A stretch of 64,000 nucleotides of DNA from Microbaculum sp051390635 (GCF_051390635.1 NZ_JBPODT010000002.1:1-64000), one strand, 5' to 3'. Positions 52,590 through 61,071 are shown, numbered from the stretch's first letter. The notes: generated by a model not told the origin, from the letters alone. Program-made: numbers and translations.

Positions 52590-53489
52590 TTATGCGACGA
52601 GGAAGGGCCGGACGATGATGGCGAGGCCGGCGAGCGTCAGCGCCGCGCCGGTGGCCGCGGTCAGCCAGCGCCGGCCGCCGGCGAACTTCTCCACGCCCAC
52701 ATAGACGGCGATGCCGGCGATCCAGATCAGGTTCATGATGCCGCCGACGAACAACAGCGCCATCAGGAACCAGCAGCAGCCCAGGCAGTAGCCGCCGTGC
52801 TCCAGCCCCATGCGGAAGGCGCCGCCGGGGCCGGCCCGCCAGTGCTCGGCGATGAACATCAGCGGGTTGCGGCAGTGTCTCAGGCAGGCCTGTTTCAGGG
52901 GCGTGAGCTGATAGAGCCCGGCTGCGACCAGCAGCAGGCCGGCGATGAGCGGGCTTGCGATCTCCATCATGCCGGTGACGACGCCGATGCTCTCCAGCGC
53001 CCATTGCAGGCCGGTCGCAATCAGGCTGAACGCGGCCCACATCGCCAGATAGCCGGCGACGAACAGGGCCGAGGCGACAAGCGGCCGCCCGCCCGATCGC
53101 CCGCCAGTTCCCTGTGCGCCCGAAACCTGTGCGCCCAATGCCTGCCCGCCGGGGGCCTGCCCGCCGGGGGCCTGCCCACTGGTGGCCTGCCTGCGCGCGA
53201 TCGCGGTGTAAAGCAGCACCGTCGGCGCCGCGCTCGGCACCATCATGGCGACCATCATCACCCACCACATCAGGAAGACCAGCGCCGCGTAGCCGGCCGA
53301 CCACGCCGCCGGCTGCATCGCCATGCCGGGCATGGCGATCGCCATCTTCGTCATGGTCAGCGCCGACATGCCCATGCCGATGCCGGCGACCGTATAGGCC
53401 GCGGCGAGCGCGACCACCAGCGACAGGCCGGCGATCACCACCAACCGGTCGCGTTTCAGGACGGATTCAAGCGCTAGCGTCGCCGTCAT
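52590..53489 (-). CDS. DUF2182 predicted metal-binding membrane protein
   Basis: The 299-residue membrane protein has about six helices and the DUF2182 marks: Met-rich MKMAIAMPGMAM region, MWWVMMVAMMVPSAAPTVLLY and CLGCCWFLMALLFVGGIMN. The cytosolic or periplasmic loop at about residues 100-129 is a run of pentapeptides of the form xxGxQ encoded by six 15-bp units (53101-53190). The ATG at 53489 gives the family N-terminus. DUF2182 genes commonly neighbour DUF1326 genes, as here. The Met/Cys richness suggests copper or another soft metal; function is unproven. Confidence 0.85.
   Translation of the reverse strand: MTATLALESVLKRDRLVVIAGLSLVVALAAAYTVAGIGMGMSALTMTKMAIAMPGMAMQPAAWSAGYAALVFLMWWVMMVAMMVPSAAPTVLLYTAIARRQATSGQAPGGQAPGGQALGAQVSGAQGTGGRSGGRPLVASALFVAGYLAMWAAFSLIATGLQWALESIGVVTGMMEIASPLIAGLLLVAAGLYQLTPLKQACLRHCRNPLMFIAEHWRAGPGGAFRMGLEHGGYCLGCCWFLMALLFVGGIMNLIWIAGIAVYVGVEKFAGGRRWLTAATGAALTLAGLAIIVRPFLVA
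53101..53190 (-). repeat. Six tandem 15-bp units within the DUF2182 gene
   Basis: Six in-frame units, of which 53146-53160 and 53161-53175 are identical (CCGCCGGGGGCCTGC on the plus strand), encode ATSGQ, APGGQ, APGGQ, ALGAQ, VSGAQ and GTGGR. Unit length is a multiple of three, so copy number can change without breaking the frame. Confidence 0.85.
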
Positions 53490-53619
53490 CGCACGGCTCC
53501 GGGCGCTTGCGGGCCCCACGGTCGTTGGGATCCCTCTCGTGGGACCGATGATCGTGGGGCCGGCGGTCTGGGGGCCAGCAAATGCGAGGGCGCAGAACCG
53601 GCCGGAGAACCGGCGGCCG

Positions 53620-54237
53620 TCACGCCGCCCAGGCGAACGGCGCGAAGTGGCCGTTGCGGGTGGTGGGCCCGCTGGCGTCCCACGTGATGCCGAAGGCGTC
53701 GAAATGGCTGCGCGTCGCCTTGGCCAGCGCCAGCTTGGAGTTGGCCGGATGGGCGGTGTTGTCGAGGTAGATCGGCGCGCCGTCCTCCGCCTGGCTGGGG
53801 ATGCCGACGACGGCCTGGTCGATCAGGTCGCCGGCCTTCACCGCGCGTGTCATGCCGTCCATCTCGAAGGTGATCGGCCGCCGGTCCACGCCGGCGAACT
53901 CGCCGACCAGCGGCGCCAGCACGGCCATCGGCCCGCCGGCCGCGCCCGAGGCGATTTCGCCGATCGCCTCCACCTGCTGGTCGGTGGCCTTTTCGTCGAC
54001 GATCAGGCCGACCTTCATGTTGCCCTCCGCCATGGCGCCGGGGGAGTGGAGCAGCACGATGAACGACACGCCGTCCAGCGGCACGTCGCCCATGTGGCCC
54101 TTGTCGATGCGCATGGCGATGGCCGCCTTGCAGTCGCCTTCGCTCGGCACGGCTTCCATGTTGGTGCCGATGCAGGGGCAGATGAACGCGCAGTTGCACG
54201 TTTCCATGTACTCCCCTTCGATTTTCCAGGCCGCCAT
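53620..54237 (-). CDS. DUF1326 domain protein
   Basis: The 205-residue soluble protein has the DUF1326 N-terminus (GEYMETCNCAFICPCIG, about residues 8-24), with four Cys in a CxC...CxC arrangement suitable for metal or disulfide. A C-terminal WDASGPTTRNGHFAPFAW follows. The start is fixed by AAGGAGGG just upstream. It precedes the DUF2182 gene, the usual partner; the two probably act in the same metal-related function. Confidence 0.87.
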   Translation of the reverse strand: MAAWKIEGEYMETCNCAFICPCIGTNMEAVPSEGDCKAAIAMRIDKGHMGDVPLDGVSFIVLLHSPGAMAEGNMKVGLIVDEKATDQQVEAIGEIASGAAGGPMAVLAPLVGEFAGVDRRPITFEMDGMTRAVKAGDLIDQAVVGIPSQAEDGAPIYLDNTAHPANSKLALAKATRSHFDAFGITWDASGPTTRNGHFAPFAWAA

Positions 54238-54371
54238 ATCTCCCTCCTTCTGTTTAATTAGCCGCATTATAGGTCAGGTTTCCCCGCCATGCCAGCGCCC
54301 CCGCGCCAGTCTCGCCAAGCGCTTGCCACGCGAAGAGCCCGGCCGCCGATGCCCGGATGCTGCGGCCCGAG

Positions 54372-54551
54372 ATCGCCGGGTCGCGCCCGGCGATGACGCC
54401 GAGGGTGGCAGGGCGGTGACAGGAGGTCGGATGGGCGGGGCAGGCGGTAGTGGGGCGAAAGACACGGGGACGTGAGCGGCGTCGTCCCTTCCCCCGCCAT
54501 GCCCGGGATTTTCCTGTCTACGTCATGCCCGGGCGTGACCCGGGCATGACG
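54372..54551. repeat. Inverted pair of REP-like palindromes, pair 1
   Basis: The first palindrome (type B) has arms ATCGCCGGG (54372-54380) and CCCGGCGAT (54386-54394) around a 5-nt loop. The second (type A) has arms CGTCATGCCCGGG (54521-54533) and CCCGGGCATGACG (54539-54551) around CGTGA. Types A and B are related sequences in opposite orientation, giving a BIME-like pair. Confidence 0.75.
54416..54465 (+). repeat. 50-bp direct repeat, copy 1
   Basis: A 50-bp block beginning GTGACAGGAGG and ending GCGAAAGACAC is repeated without mismatch at 54628-54677, 212 bp further on. The two copies lie at the same place relative to successive REP-like pairs, so the whole pair module was probably duplicated. 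Confidence 0.9.
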
Positions 54552-54584
54552 TGCTATCCGGCACGGCGGCGGCGCGCGGGGGAG

Positions 54585-54734
54585 ATTTCCGGGTCACGCC
54601 CGGCGATGACGCGGAGGGAGCAAGGCCGTGACAGGAGGTCGGATGGGCGGGGCAGGCGGTAGTGGGGCGAAAGACACCTGCACGTGAGCAGAGTCGTCCC
54701 TCTCCCACGTTATGCCCGGGCGTGACCCGGGCAT
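54585..54734. repeat. Inverted pair of REP-like palindromes, pair 2
   Basis: A diverged type B palindrome (ATTTCCGGG / CCCGGCGAT, 54585-54607) is followed by a perfect type A palindrome (ATGCCCGGG / CCCGGGCAT around CGTGA, 54712-54734). Between them is the second copy of the 50-bp direct repeat. The GIY-YIG gene ends 21 bp after the type A element. Confidence 0.7.
54628..54677 (+). repeat. 50-bp direct repeat, copy 2
   Basis: Identical to 54416-54465. A third, weak relative starts near 55,296 (GTGACAAGAGGCCGGA). Confidence 0.9.
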
Positions 54735-54754
54735 CTCGTGCCGTATCCCTCGGT

Positions 54755-55042
54755 CTACGTCTGGATCTCCTCCCAGAGGTCCCGCCAGTCCGGATTGACG
54801 CTTTCGATCAACGCCACCTTCCATTGCCGCGACCAGTGTTTGAGGTTCTTCTCGCGTTGAATGGCGTGGGCGATGGTCGGATGCGGTTCGGCCAGGACGA
54901 GGCGTTTCAACTGGTATCGTTTGGAGAACCCGGGCACGAGACCGTTTCGATGCTCGACGGTGCGGCGGATAATATCGTTGGTGACGCCGACATAGAGCAC
55001 GCCGCGCGGTTTGTTGGTGAGGATGTAGACCCAGCCGCCCAT
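54755..55042 (-). CDS. Small GIY-YIG nuclease family protein
   Basis: The 95-residue stand-alone GIY-YIG domain (UPF0213/YhbQ-like size) has the modified GIY and YIG strands in WVYILTN and VLYVGVT, the catalytic Arg in NDIIRRTVEH, the His/Glu of that helix, and KNLKHWSR. The metal-binding Glu lies in the IQREKNLK region. The gene is embedded between REP-like palindromes on both sides. Such small proteins are widespread in alphaproteobacteria; no cellular role is proven. It may process repeat DNA, or may simply be carried with the array. Confidence 0.9.
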   Translation of the reverse strand: MGGWVYILTNKPRGVLYVGVTNDIIRRTVEHRNGLVPGFSKRYQLKRLVLAEPHPTIAHAIQREKNLKHWSRQWKVALIESVNPDWRDLWEEIQT

Positions 55043-55063
55043 GCCCAGATGGTGCGGCCCGAG

Positions 55064-55218
55064 ATCGCCGGGTCAAGCCCGGCGATGACGTGGAGGGGGA
55101 AACCGTGCCCCCATTTGCACGTCGTGCCACCCTCTTTGCGGCATGCCCGGGCTTCGCTTCTCCCACGTCATGCCCTGGATTTTCTTTTCTACGTCATGCC
55201 CGGGCGTGACCCGGGCAT
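55064..55218. repeat. Inverted pair of REP-like palindromes, pair 3
   Basis: Type B (ATCGCCGGG / CCCGGCGAT around TCAAG, 55064-55086) begins 22 bp before the GIY-YIG start codon. Type A (ATGCCCGGG / CCCGGGCAT around CGTGA) lies at 55196-55218. The 50 bp ending at 55090 recur with one mismatch at 55462-55512. Confidence 0.75.
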
Positions 55219-55355
55219 CTCGTGCCGTCCGGCACGGCGGTGGCACGCGGGGAGAGCGTCGGGCAGCACCTGGCGATGACGTGGCGCGTGGCAGGGCGGT
55301 GACAAGAGGCCGGACAGGCCGGGGGACAGGGCCTTGCGGCCCGTGACGGACGCGT

Positions 55356-55376
55356 GCCCCGGACCTGATCCGGGGC
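55356..55376. repeat. Third palindrome variant in the REP-like array
   Basis: CCCCGGA (55357-55363) and TCCGGGG (55369-55375) form a stem around CCTGA: the same design (7-9 bp arms, 5-nt loop) with different arms. Likely a related but distinct repeat family. Confidence 0.55.
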
Positions 55377-55485
55377 CCAAGCGGCGGTGCCGCGTAATCG
55401 GCGCTCCGTCTCCGACACGCCGGTCTCGCCGAGCGCTTGTCACGCGAAGCGCCCGACCGCCCATGTCCAGATGGTGCGGCCCGAG

Positions 55486-55552
55486 ATCGCCGGGTCAAGC
55501 CCGGCGATGACGTAGGGATTTTTGACGTCATGCCCGGGCGTGACCCGGGCAT
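55486..55552. repeat. Inverted pair of REP-like palindromes, pair 4
   Basis: Type B (55486-55508, loop TCAAG) and type A (55530-55552, loop CGTGA) are only 21 bp apart, the tightest pair of the array. It lies just downstream of the AsmA-family gene stop (55,603, leftward) and may also act as its transcription terminator. Confidence 0.75.
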
Positions 55553-55602
55553 CTTCTGCCGTCCGGCACCCGCGGTTCGGCTCGCGCCGATAGAGCGGCC
55601 CC

Positions 55603-58600
55603 TCACTCCTTCTTCAGCAAGTTCTGCAGCAGCTGCTTGGCCGCCTCTTCCGGGTCCATTTCCTCGGTCTGGTCGGCCTGATCCGCGTTCTTCTTCTTTC
55701 GCCGCTTCTTGGTGTCGCCGTCGGGTTCGTTGGCCGGCTCGTCGGCGGTCTCTTTGGCGGCGGCGTCGGCCTTGGCCTTCTTGCCGCCCTTCTTGTCCTG
55801 GGCCGCCGGCGCGTCCTTGCCTTTGGGCTGCTGCTTGCCCTCGGCCTTGCCCTTGGGCTGGGCCTGCGGCTTAGCCTGCGGCTTCGCCGCCGGTTGTCCG
55901 CCGGTGGCCTGGCTGCCTGATCCGCCGCCCAGAAGCTGCTCCAGGCCCTTGAGCGCGCCGCCCTTCAGCGCCTCCTCGTCGATCTTGCCGTCCTTGAGGA
56001 TGTCGCCGATGTCGACGCCGGTCTCCTCCTTGATCTTGTCGGCGACGCCGCCGAGGGCGTCGTCCTTGCCGCCCAGCGCCCCGGCGCCCAGCGCCCCCGC
56101 GCCGGGCAGGTTGAACAGCCCGCCGCCGAGCTTCTGCAACTGCTGGTAGGCGGCCTGCGGGTTCTGCAGGATGCCGGCGATGTCGGGATAGATCTTCGGG
56201 CTCGCCCACGGGCCGGCGACGATGACCGGCACGCCGAGGCCCTCCAGGTCGGACTTGCCGCCCTGGCCCTCGAGGCTGGCCACCACCTTCGGGTCGACCT
56301 TGAGGTCGAGCGACTGGGCCGGCATGTCGACGGTGCCGGCGCCGCTCACGCGCACCAGCGGGCCGTAAAGATGCAGGTCGTCGGTCCTGGCCTTGCCGTC
56401 GGTGACGGCGAAGCTCGCGCCCAGCGAGGCGAAGTCGGTCTTCTCGGCCTCGCCCGAGCCCCAGCCCGACAGGACGCCGGAGGTGAGGTTGCGCGCCATC
56501 TTGGCGACATTGATGCCGCGGACCGCACCGTTCTTGAACTCGAAGCTCGCGGTGCCGTTCAGCGCCGAGACGATCTCGCGCTGGCTCTGGCCGCGCGCGG
56601 TCAGGTCGATGGCGATCGCCGCGGTGCCCTCGATGCGCGAGAAGCCGGCGGCGTCCCGCAGGAAGGGGAAGGCATCGAGGCCGGACAGCGAGAATTTGAA
56701 GCCCTGCGTCGGCGTCTGGCCCGAGGCGTCGACCTGCAGCGTGCCGGTGCCCGCCCCCTTGTAGAGCTTCAGGTTGGACAACTGCGCGTCGAGCTTGCCG
56801 CCGGAAATCTTCGCCGAGATCGCCACCGGCCCGGTCTTGATCCGCTTGTAGACCAGCCGCTTCACCGACAGCGCCAGGTCGGCGTCGAGCGCGTTCAGCG
56901 CCGAGAAGTCGATGCGATCGGTGCTCCAGCCCGCCGGGCCGCCCGCGGCCGGTTGTCCCGCCGCCTCACGTCCGGCCTCGCCCAGATACGGATTGACGTT
57001 CAGCGTCTCCAGATCGAGCTTGGCGGTCACCGACGGCTTCGCCCCGAGCGTCACCTTGCCCGAGCCGGTGCCTTGCGTGTCGTCGAGGCGGATCAGCGTG
57101 TCCTCGAAGGCGATGGCGGTCTCGGAAACGGCCAGCCGGCCGTCGACGGAGAACGCCTCGAAGCCGGATTGCCAGGCCGGCTCCTGGCCGAGCCAGCGCA
57201 TCAGCCCGGTGAGCGAGGCGGTTTCCAGCGACACCCGGCCGTCGGCGGCGCCGGCCGCCGAGACCTTGCCGTTGAAGCCCGCCGAGACGCGCTGGGAGCG
57301 CGCCTGCGCCTGCACGCCGGAGGACTGGCCCGCAAGGATGCCGCGCACGTCTGCGGTGGCCGACAGGTCGAAGCGCTCGCCGTTCCACACCGCCGAGCCG
57401 GCGACGCTGACCGGCTTGATCAGGTCCTCGAACTTGGCCGTCGCGTTGATGTCGGTGATCCGCTCGGTACCCTGCTTGCCGGTCGCACCGGACAGGGCGG
57501 CGATGGTCGCCGAACCGTTCTGCAGCGACAGCGAGCCGGACGCGTTGATGCGCGCCTTCAGCTCCGCCGGCGTGCGCCCGGCGGTGGCGAAGACGATGTC
57601 GGCGCCCGCCGTGCCCGAGACCGGCACCGCGCTCTCGCCGGCGAGCCGGCTCGCCTCGCCCAGATCCACGCCGGTGATGCGCAGCTTGCCGCTGACATAG
57701 GGGCTCTCGCGCGTCGCATCGAGCGACAAGGAGGCCATGCCCGAGGCGCTGCCCACCCCGATCAGGTCGGCGACCAGGTTGGCCTGGCCCTCGCCGACAT
57801 GCAGGTTGGCGACCAGCGGGGTGATGGCGATGCCCGACACCACCACCTTGGAGACGGACACGTCGACGTCCGCGACCGTGGTCTCGAGGGCGGAGAAGTC
57901 GATCGGCTGGTCGGAGGTGTCGGGGGAGGGGGCGGCGGCCTGTCCCTCGCTCGCTCCGCCCGTCGCCAGCAGCGCGTCCAGGTCCACGACCTCGCCGTTC
58001 AGCGACGCCCGGATGCGGGTGACCGGCTGGCTCATGTCGACCCGAATTTCGCCGCCGAAGGCGCTGTCGCCGGCGCGCGCCTCGAACGGCTCCAGCGCGA
58101 AGGCGTCGCCGGTGTAGAGAGCCCGACCCGAAACCGACAGATCCGACGCCAGAGCCGACGGATAGCCGACCGAAATGGCGACCGGGGCGACCTCGCCCTG
58201 CAGGAACGGCCCGAACCGGCCGATCTCGCCAGCAAGCGAGATCGGGTTGCCGTCGAAAACCGCTTTCAGATCAAGGGTCAGGGGCGCGTCGAAGTCGGCC
58301 AGCGAGGCCGTCAGGTTGAGCGCGGAGACCTGCCTGCCATCGGCCAGCTGCACCGTGCCGTCCTCGATGCTCAGCCGGTCGAGCGACAGGCTTTTCAGCG
58401 CCTCGGCGGGAGAGTCGGACCCGCCGGAAGTGTCTGATCCCGCGGCACTTTCCCGTGACTCCGCCTGCGGCACGGTGATCACCGGGCCAACCAGCGCGAT
58501 CTCGGTCATCCGTACCTTGCCGGACAGCAGCGACGACAGGGCGAGCCCGAAGCGCAGCTCGTCGGCGACCGCAACATCTTGATATTGCTCGCCGATCCGC

Positions 58601-58815
58601 TGCGCGACGGAAACCTCGCCGGCCACCAGGTCGAGCGAGGGGAACACCGAGATATCGATGTCGCCGGCCACGCGGATGCGGTATCCCGTCGCCGATTCCA
58701 CCTGATCGAACAAGGTGTTACGGACGTTCTCGGCCGATATGAACAGCGGCGCGATCAGGATCGCTACGACGCCGATAATGATGAGAGCGGCAATTCCCCA
58801 CAGCGCGCGTCGCAA
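55603..58815 (-). CDS. AsmA-family protein
   Basis: The 1070-residue envelope protein has one N-terminal membrane helix (about residues 3-25) and a long beta-rich periplasmic body with AsmA features: ENVRNTLFDQVESATGYRI and GDIDISVFPSLDLVAGEVSV near the N-terminus, and the C-terminal AsmA region (LKVDPKVVASLEGQG, VPVIVAGPWASPKIYPD). AsmA-like proteins bridge the periplasm and help phospholipid or lipid transport and outer-membrane assembly. The start is a TTG at 58815, set 6 bp after GGAGG; the frame is open far upstream without support. The last 110 or so residues are a Lys/Ala/Pro/Gln-rich low-complexity tail unusual for the family. Confidence 0.87.
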   Translation of the reverse strand: MRRALWGIAALIIIGVVAILIAPLFISAENVRNTLFDQVESATGYRIRVAGDIDISVFPSLDLVAGEVSVAQRIGEQYQDVAVADELRFGLALSSLLSGKVRMTEIALVGPVITVPQAESRESAAGSDTSGGSDSPAEALKSLSLDRLSIEDGTVQLADGRQVSALNLTASLADFDAPLTLDLKAVFDGNPISLAGEIGRFGPFLQGEVAPVAISVGYPSALASDLSVSGRALYTGDAFALEPFEARAGDSAFGGEIRVDMSQPVTRIRASLNGEVVDLDALLATGGASEGQAAAPSPDTSDQPIDFSALETTVADVDVSVSKVVVSGIAITPLVANLHVGEGQANLVADLIGVGSASGMASLSLDATRESPYVSGKLRITGVDLGEASRLAGESAVPVSGTAGADIVFATAGRTPAELKARINASGSLSLQNGSATIAALSGATGKQGTERITDINATAKFEDLIKPVSVAGSAVWNGERFDLSATADVRGILAGQSSGVQAQARSQRVSAGFNGKVSAAGAADGRVSLETASLTGLMRWLGQEPAWQSGFEAFSVDGRLAVSETAIAFEDTLIRLDDTQGTGSGKVTLGAKPSVTAKLDLETLNVNPYLGEAGREAAGQPAAGGPAGWSTDRIDFSALNALDADLALSVKRLVYKRIKTGPVAISAKISGGKLDAQLSNLKLYKGAGTGTLQVDASGQTPTQGFKFSLSGLDAFPFLRDAAGFSRIEGTAAIAIDLTARGQSQREIVSALNGTASFEFKNGAVRGINVAKMARNLTSGVLSGWGSGEAEKTDFASLGASFAVTDGKARTDDLHLYGPLVRVSGAGTVDMPAQSLDLKVDPKVVASLEGQGGKSDLEGLGVPVIVAGPWASPKIYPDIAGILQNPQAAYQQLQKLGGGLFNLPGAGALGAGALGGKDDALGGVADKIKEETGVDIGDILKDGKIDEEALKGGALKGLEQLLGGGSGSQATGGQPAAKPQAKPQAQPKGKAEGKQQPKGKDAPAAQDKKGGKKAKADAAAKETADEPANEPDGDTKKRRKKKNADQADQTEEMDPEEAAKQLLQNLLKKE

Positions 58816-59003
58816 CGAACACCTCCAATACGCCAACGATTCGAATTGGTTAATGAAACTAGACCAGAATCCTAAAAAAAGATGACCGCGTGAGGGCAGG
58901 GGCGCATATCCGCGCCGTGCGCCGCGCCGGACGCTGCGATGGTGGTCGTGCCGGTTCTGTCCGCGTCCGTCATTCGTCTGCATTGTCCGGCGCGTATGCA
59001 TCC

Positions 59004-59011
59004 TGTATACA
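59004..59011 (+). promoter_or_regulatory. Candidate GntR (FCD) operator
   Basis: The perfect palindrome TGTATACA within CTGTATACAA resembles the TNGTATACNA sites of FCD-type GntR regulators. It lies 70 bp upstream of the gntR start in the divergent gap with the AsmA gene. Autoregulation is inferred. Confidence 0.45.
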
Positions 59012-59080
59012 AAGACAAAACGCGAGGATTTCTGGGAGGAATCCGGTGCTTGCGCGTATCCGCCTGACACGGGCGCGCCG

Positions 59081-59845
59081 ATGACGGCGATGCCCGACAA
59101 GGAGGTCGACCGCTCGCTGTCGCAGACGGTGAAGGCGCAGCTTGCCCTCCGCGACCTGATCCTGTCCGGTGAGCTCGAGCCGGGCGAGCGCATCTCCGAA
59201 CTCTCCATGGTCGACCGGCTGGGGGTCTCGCGCACGCCGGTCCGCATGGCGCTGGTCAGGCTCGAGGAGGAGGGGCTCCTGGAAGCCATCCCGTCCGGCG
59301 GGTTCTCCGTTAAGTCCTTTACCGAACGCGATGTTTTCGAGGCCATCGAGATCCGCGGCACGCTTGAGGGGCTTGCCGCCCGCCTCGCCGCCGAACGTGG
59401 CCCCTCGGCCAGTGATCTCGTCTCGGTCCGCGATTGTCTCGGCGAACTGGACGCGGTGGTCGAGCGCCATCTGGCCGGCGGCGGTCGCTTCGCCGACTAC
59501 ATCGCCCTCAATGCCCGCTTCCACCGGATGCTGACCGATCTGGCCGGCAGTCATGTCGTCGAGCGCCAGATCGAACGCGTCGTGACGCTGCCGTTCGCCT
59601 CGCCGAGCGCCTTCGTGCTGATCCAGGAAGACGTGCCCGAGGCGCGCACGGTGCTGACCGTTGCCCAGGACCACCACCGGTGTGTTGTCGACGCGATCGA
59701 GGCGCGCGAAGGGGCGCGCGCCGAGGCGATCATGCGCGAGCACGCCCGCCTGGCCAGCCGCAACCTGCGCTATGCGCTCCGGAACCGGGAGGCCTTCGAC
59801 CGTATCCCGGGCGCGGCGCTGCTGCGCCGGCGCGGACGGACCTGA
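59081..59845 (+). CDS. GntR-family regulator, FCD subfamily
   Basis: The 254-residue regulator has an N-terminal winged helix (about residues 12-75: LRDLILSGELEPGERISE, VSRTPVRMALVRLEEEGLL) and an all-helical FCD effector domain (about 90-225) with the metal-ligand His residues in NARFHRML and HHRCVV. The start may be 59081 or the Met at 59090. It lies 58 bp upstream of the MetE-like gene on the same strand and probably controls it. Confidence 0.9.
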   Translation: MTAMPDKEVDRSLSQTVKAQLALRDLILSGELEPGERISELSMVDRLGVSRTPVRMALVRLEEEGLLEAIPSGGFSVKSFTERDVFEAIEIRGTLEGLAARLAAERGPSASDLVSVRDCLGELDAVVERHLAGGGRFADYIALNARFHRMLTDLAGSHVVERQIERVVTLPFASPSAFVLIQEDVPEARTVLTVAQDHHRCVVDAIEAREGARAEAIMREHARLASRNLRYALRNREAFDRIPGAALLRRRGRT

Positions 59846-59903
59846 CATCCAGCCGACAGACAAGCCAGCCAACAGATAAGAAATCACCCAAGGAGGAACC
59901 CCC

Positions 59904-61007
59904 ATGCAGAGAACCATCCCGCCCTTCCGCGCCGATCATGTCGGCTCGATCCTGCGCACAGCGCCGTTGAAGGAGGCCCGTGCCAGGCACGAGGCCGGCG
60001 AGATTTCCGACGCGAACCTGAAAGCGGTAGAGGACTCGGAAATTCGGAAGATCATCGCCAAGCAGGAAGAGGTCGGCCTGCTGCTCGCCACCGACGGCGA
60101 GTTCCGCCGCTCCTGGTGGCACTTCGATTTCCTCGCGATGCTGGACGGTGTCGAGCTGGTGGCCGGCGAGAAGTCGATCCAGTTCCACGGCATCCAGACC
60201 AAGGCGCGCAGCCTCAACATCACCGGCAAGGTCGGCTACGCGACCCATCCGATGATCGAGCACTTCACGTTCCTGAAGGAAAACACCAGGGTCACGCCGA
60301 AGATGACGATCCCGTCGCCGTCGGTGCTGCATTTCCGCATGGGGCGCAACGCGATTTCCAAGGACATCTATCCGGATCTCGATGCCTTCTTCGCCGATAC
60401 GGCGGTCGCATATCGCAAGGCGGTCGCGGATTTCGCCGCCGCCGGCTGCCGCTACCTCCAGCTCGACGACACGGTCTGGGCCTACCTGTGTTCGGAAGAG
60501 CAGCGCGAGCAGGCCCGCCAGCGCGGCGACGACCCGGCCGCGCTGCCGAAGATCTACGCCGAGATGATCAACTACGCGGTCGCCGAGCGTCCCTCGGACA
60601 TGGTGATCACCATGCATGTCTGCCGCGGCAACTTCCGCTCGAGCTGGATCTCCGAGGGCGGCTACGAGCCGGTCGCCGAAGTGATGTTCAACGACGTCGC
60701 GATCGATGGCTACTTTCTGGAATACGACACCGACCGCGCCGGCGGCTTCGAGCCGCTGCGGTTCGTGCCGAAGGGCGACAAGCAGATCGTGCTCGGCCTG
60801 ATCACCTCGAAGAGCGGCACGCTGGAGAAACCGGAGGATGTGAAGCGCCGCATCGAGGAGGCGACCCAGTATGTCGACCTCGAGCAGTGCTGCCTGTCTC
60901 CGCAGTGCGGCTTCGCCTCGACGGAGGAGGGCAACGTTCTCACCGAGGACCAGCAATGGGCGAAGCTCAAGGAGATCGTCGAGATTTCCAGGGAAGTCTG
61001 GGGGTAG
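59904..61007 (+). CDS. MetE C-terminal-like (cobalamin-independent) methyltransferase
   Basis: The 367-residue TIM-barrel protein of the cobalamin-independent methionine synthase family corresponds to the catalytic C-terminal half of MetE (MetE itself is about 750 residues). Thiol-binding Zn ligands are visible: His238 and Cys240 (MHVCRGN) and Cys335 (SPQCGF). DHVGSILR at the N-terminus and LQLDDTVWAYL match the family. Stand-alone proteins of this kind often use alternative methyl donors rather than methyltetrahydrofolate. Its position with a GntR regulator, apart from metY, suggests a catabolic demethylation or methyl-transfer role. Confidence 0.87.
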   Translation: MQRTIPPFRADHVGSILRTAPLKEARARHEAGEISDANLKAVEDSEIRKIIAKQEEVGLLLATDGEFRRSWWHFDFLAMLDGVELVAGEKSIQFHGIQTKARSLNITGKVGYATHPMIEHFTFLKENTRVTPKMTIPSPSVLHFRMGRNAISKDIYPDLDAFFADTAVAYRKAVADFAAAGCRYLQLDDTVWAYLCSEEQREQARQRGDDPAALPKIYAEMINYAVAERPSDMVITMHVCRGNFRSSWISEGGYEPVAEVMFNDVAIDGYFLEYDTDRAGGFEPLRFVPKGDKQIVLGLITSKSGTLEKPEDVKRRIEEATQYVDLEQCCLSPQCGFASTEEGNVLTEDQQWAKLKEIVEISREVWG

Positions 61008-61071
61008 GAGCGGCGCCGGTCTTTTCAGGGCTGGCCCTTCCCGGCCAACCCTTCCGGGCAGGTGCTGTCCG

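Noticed and set aside
54372..55552. CRISPR array
   Set aside because: Repeats are palindromic pairs at irregular spacing with no uniform spacers and no cas genes.
54267..55606. Several short frames in the REP-like array with PGSRPGM-type translations
   Set aside because: They are translations of the palindromic repeats themselves, not genes; only the GIY-YIG frame is real.
56371..58437. 688-codon open frame on the plus strand inside the AsmA gene
   Set aside because: Arg/Gly-rich translation without domains; it is the antisense shadow of a GC-rich gene with clear AsmA features.
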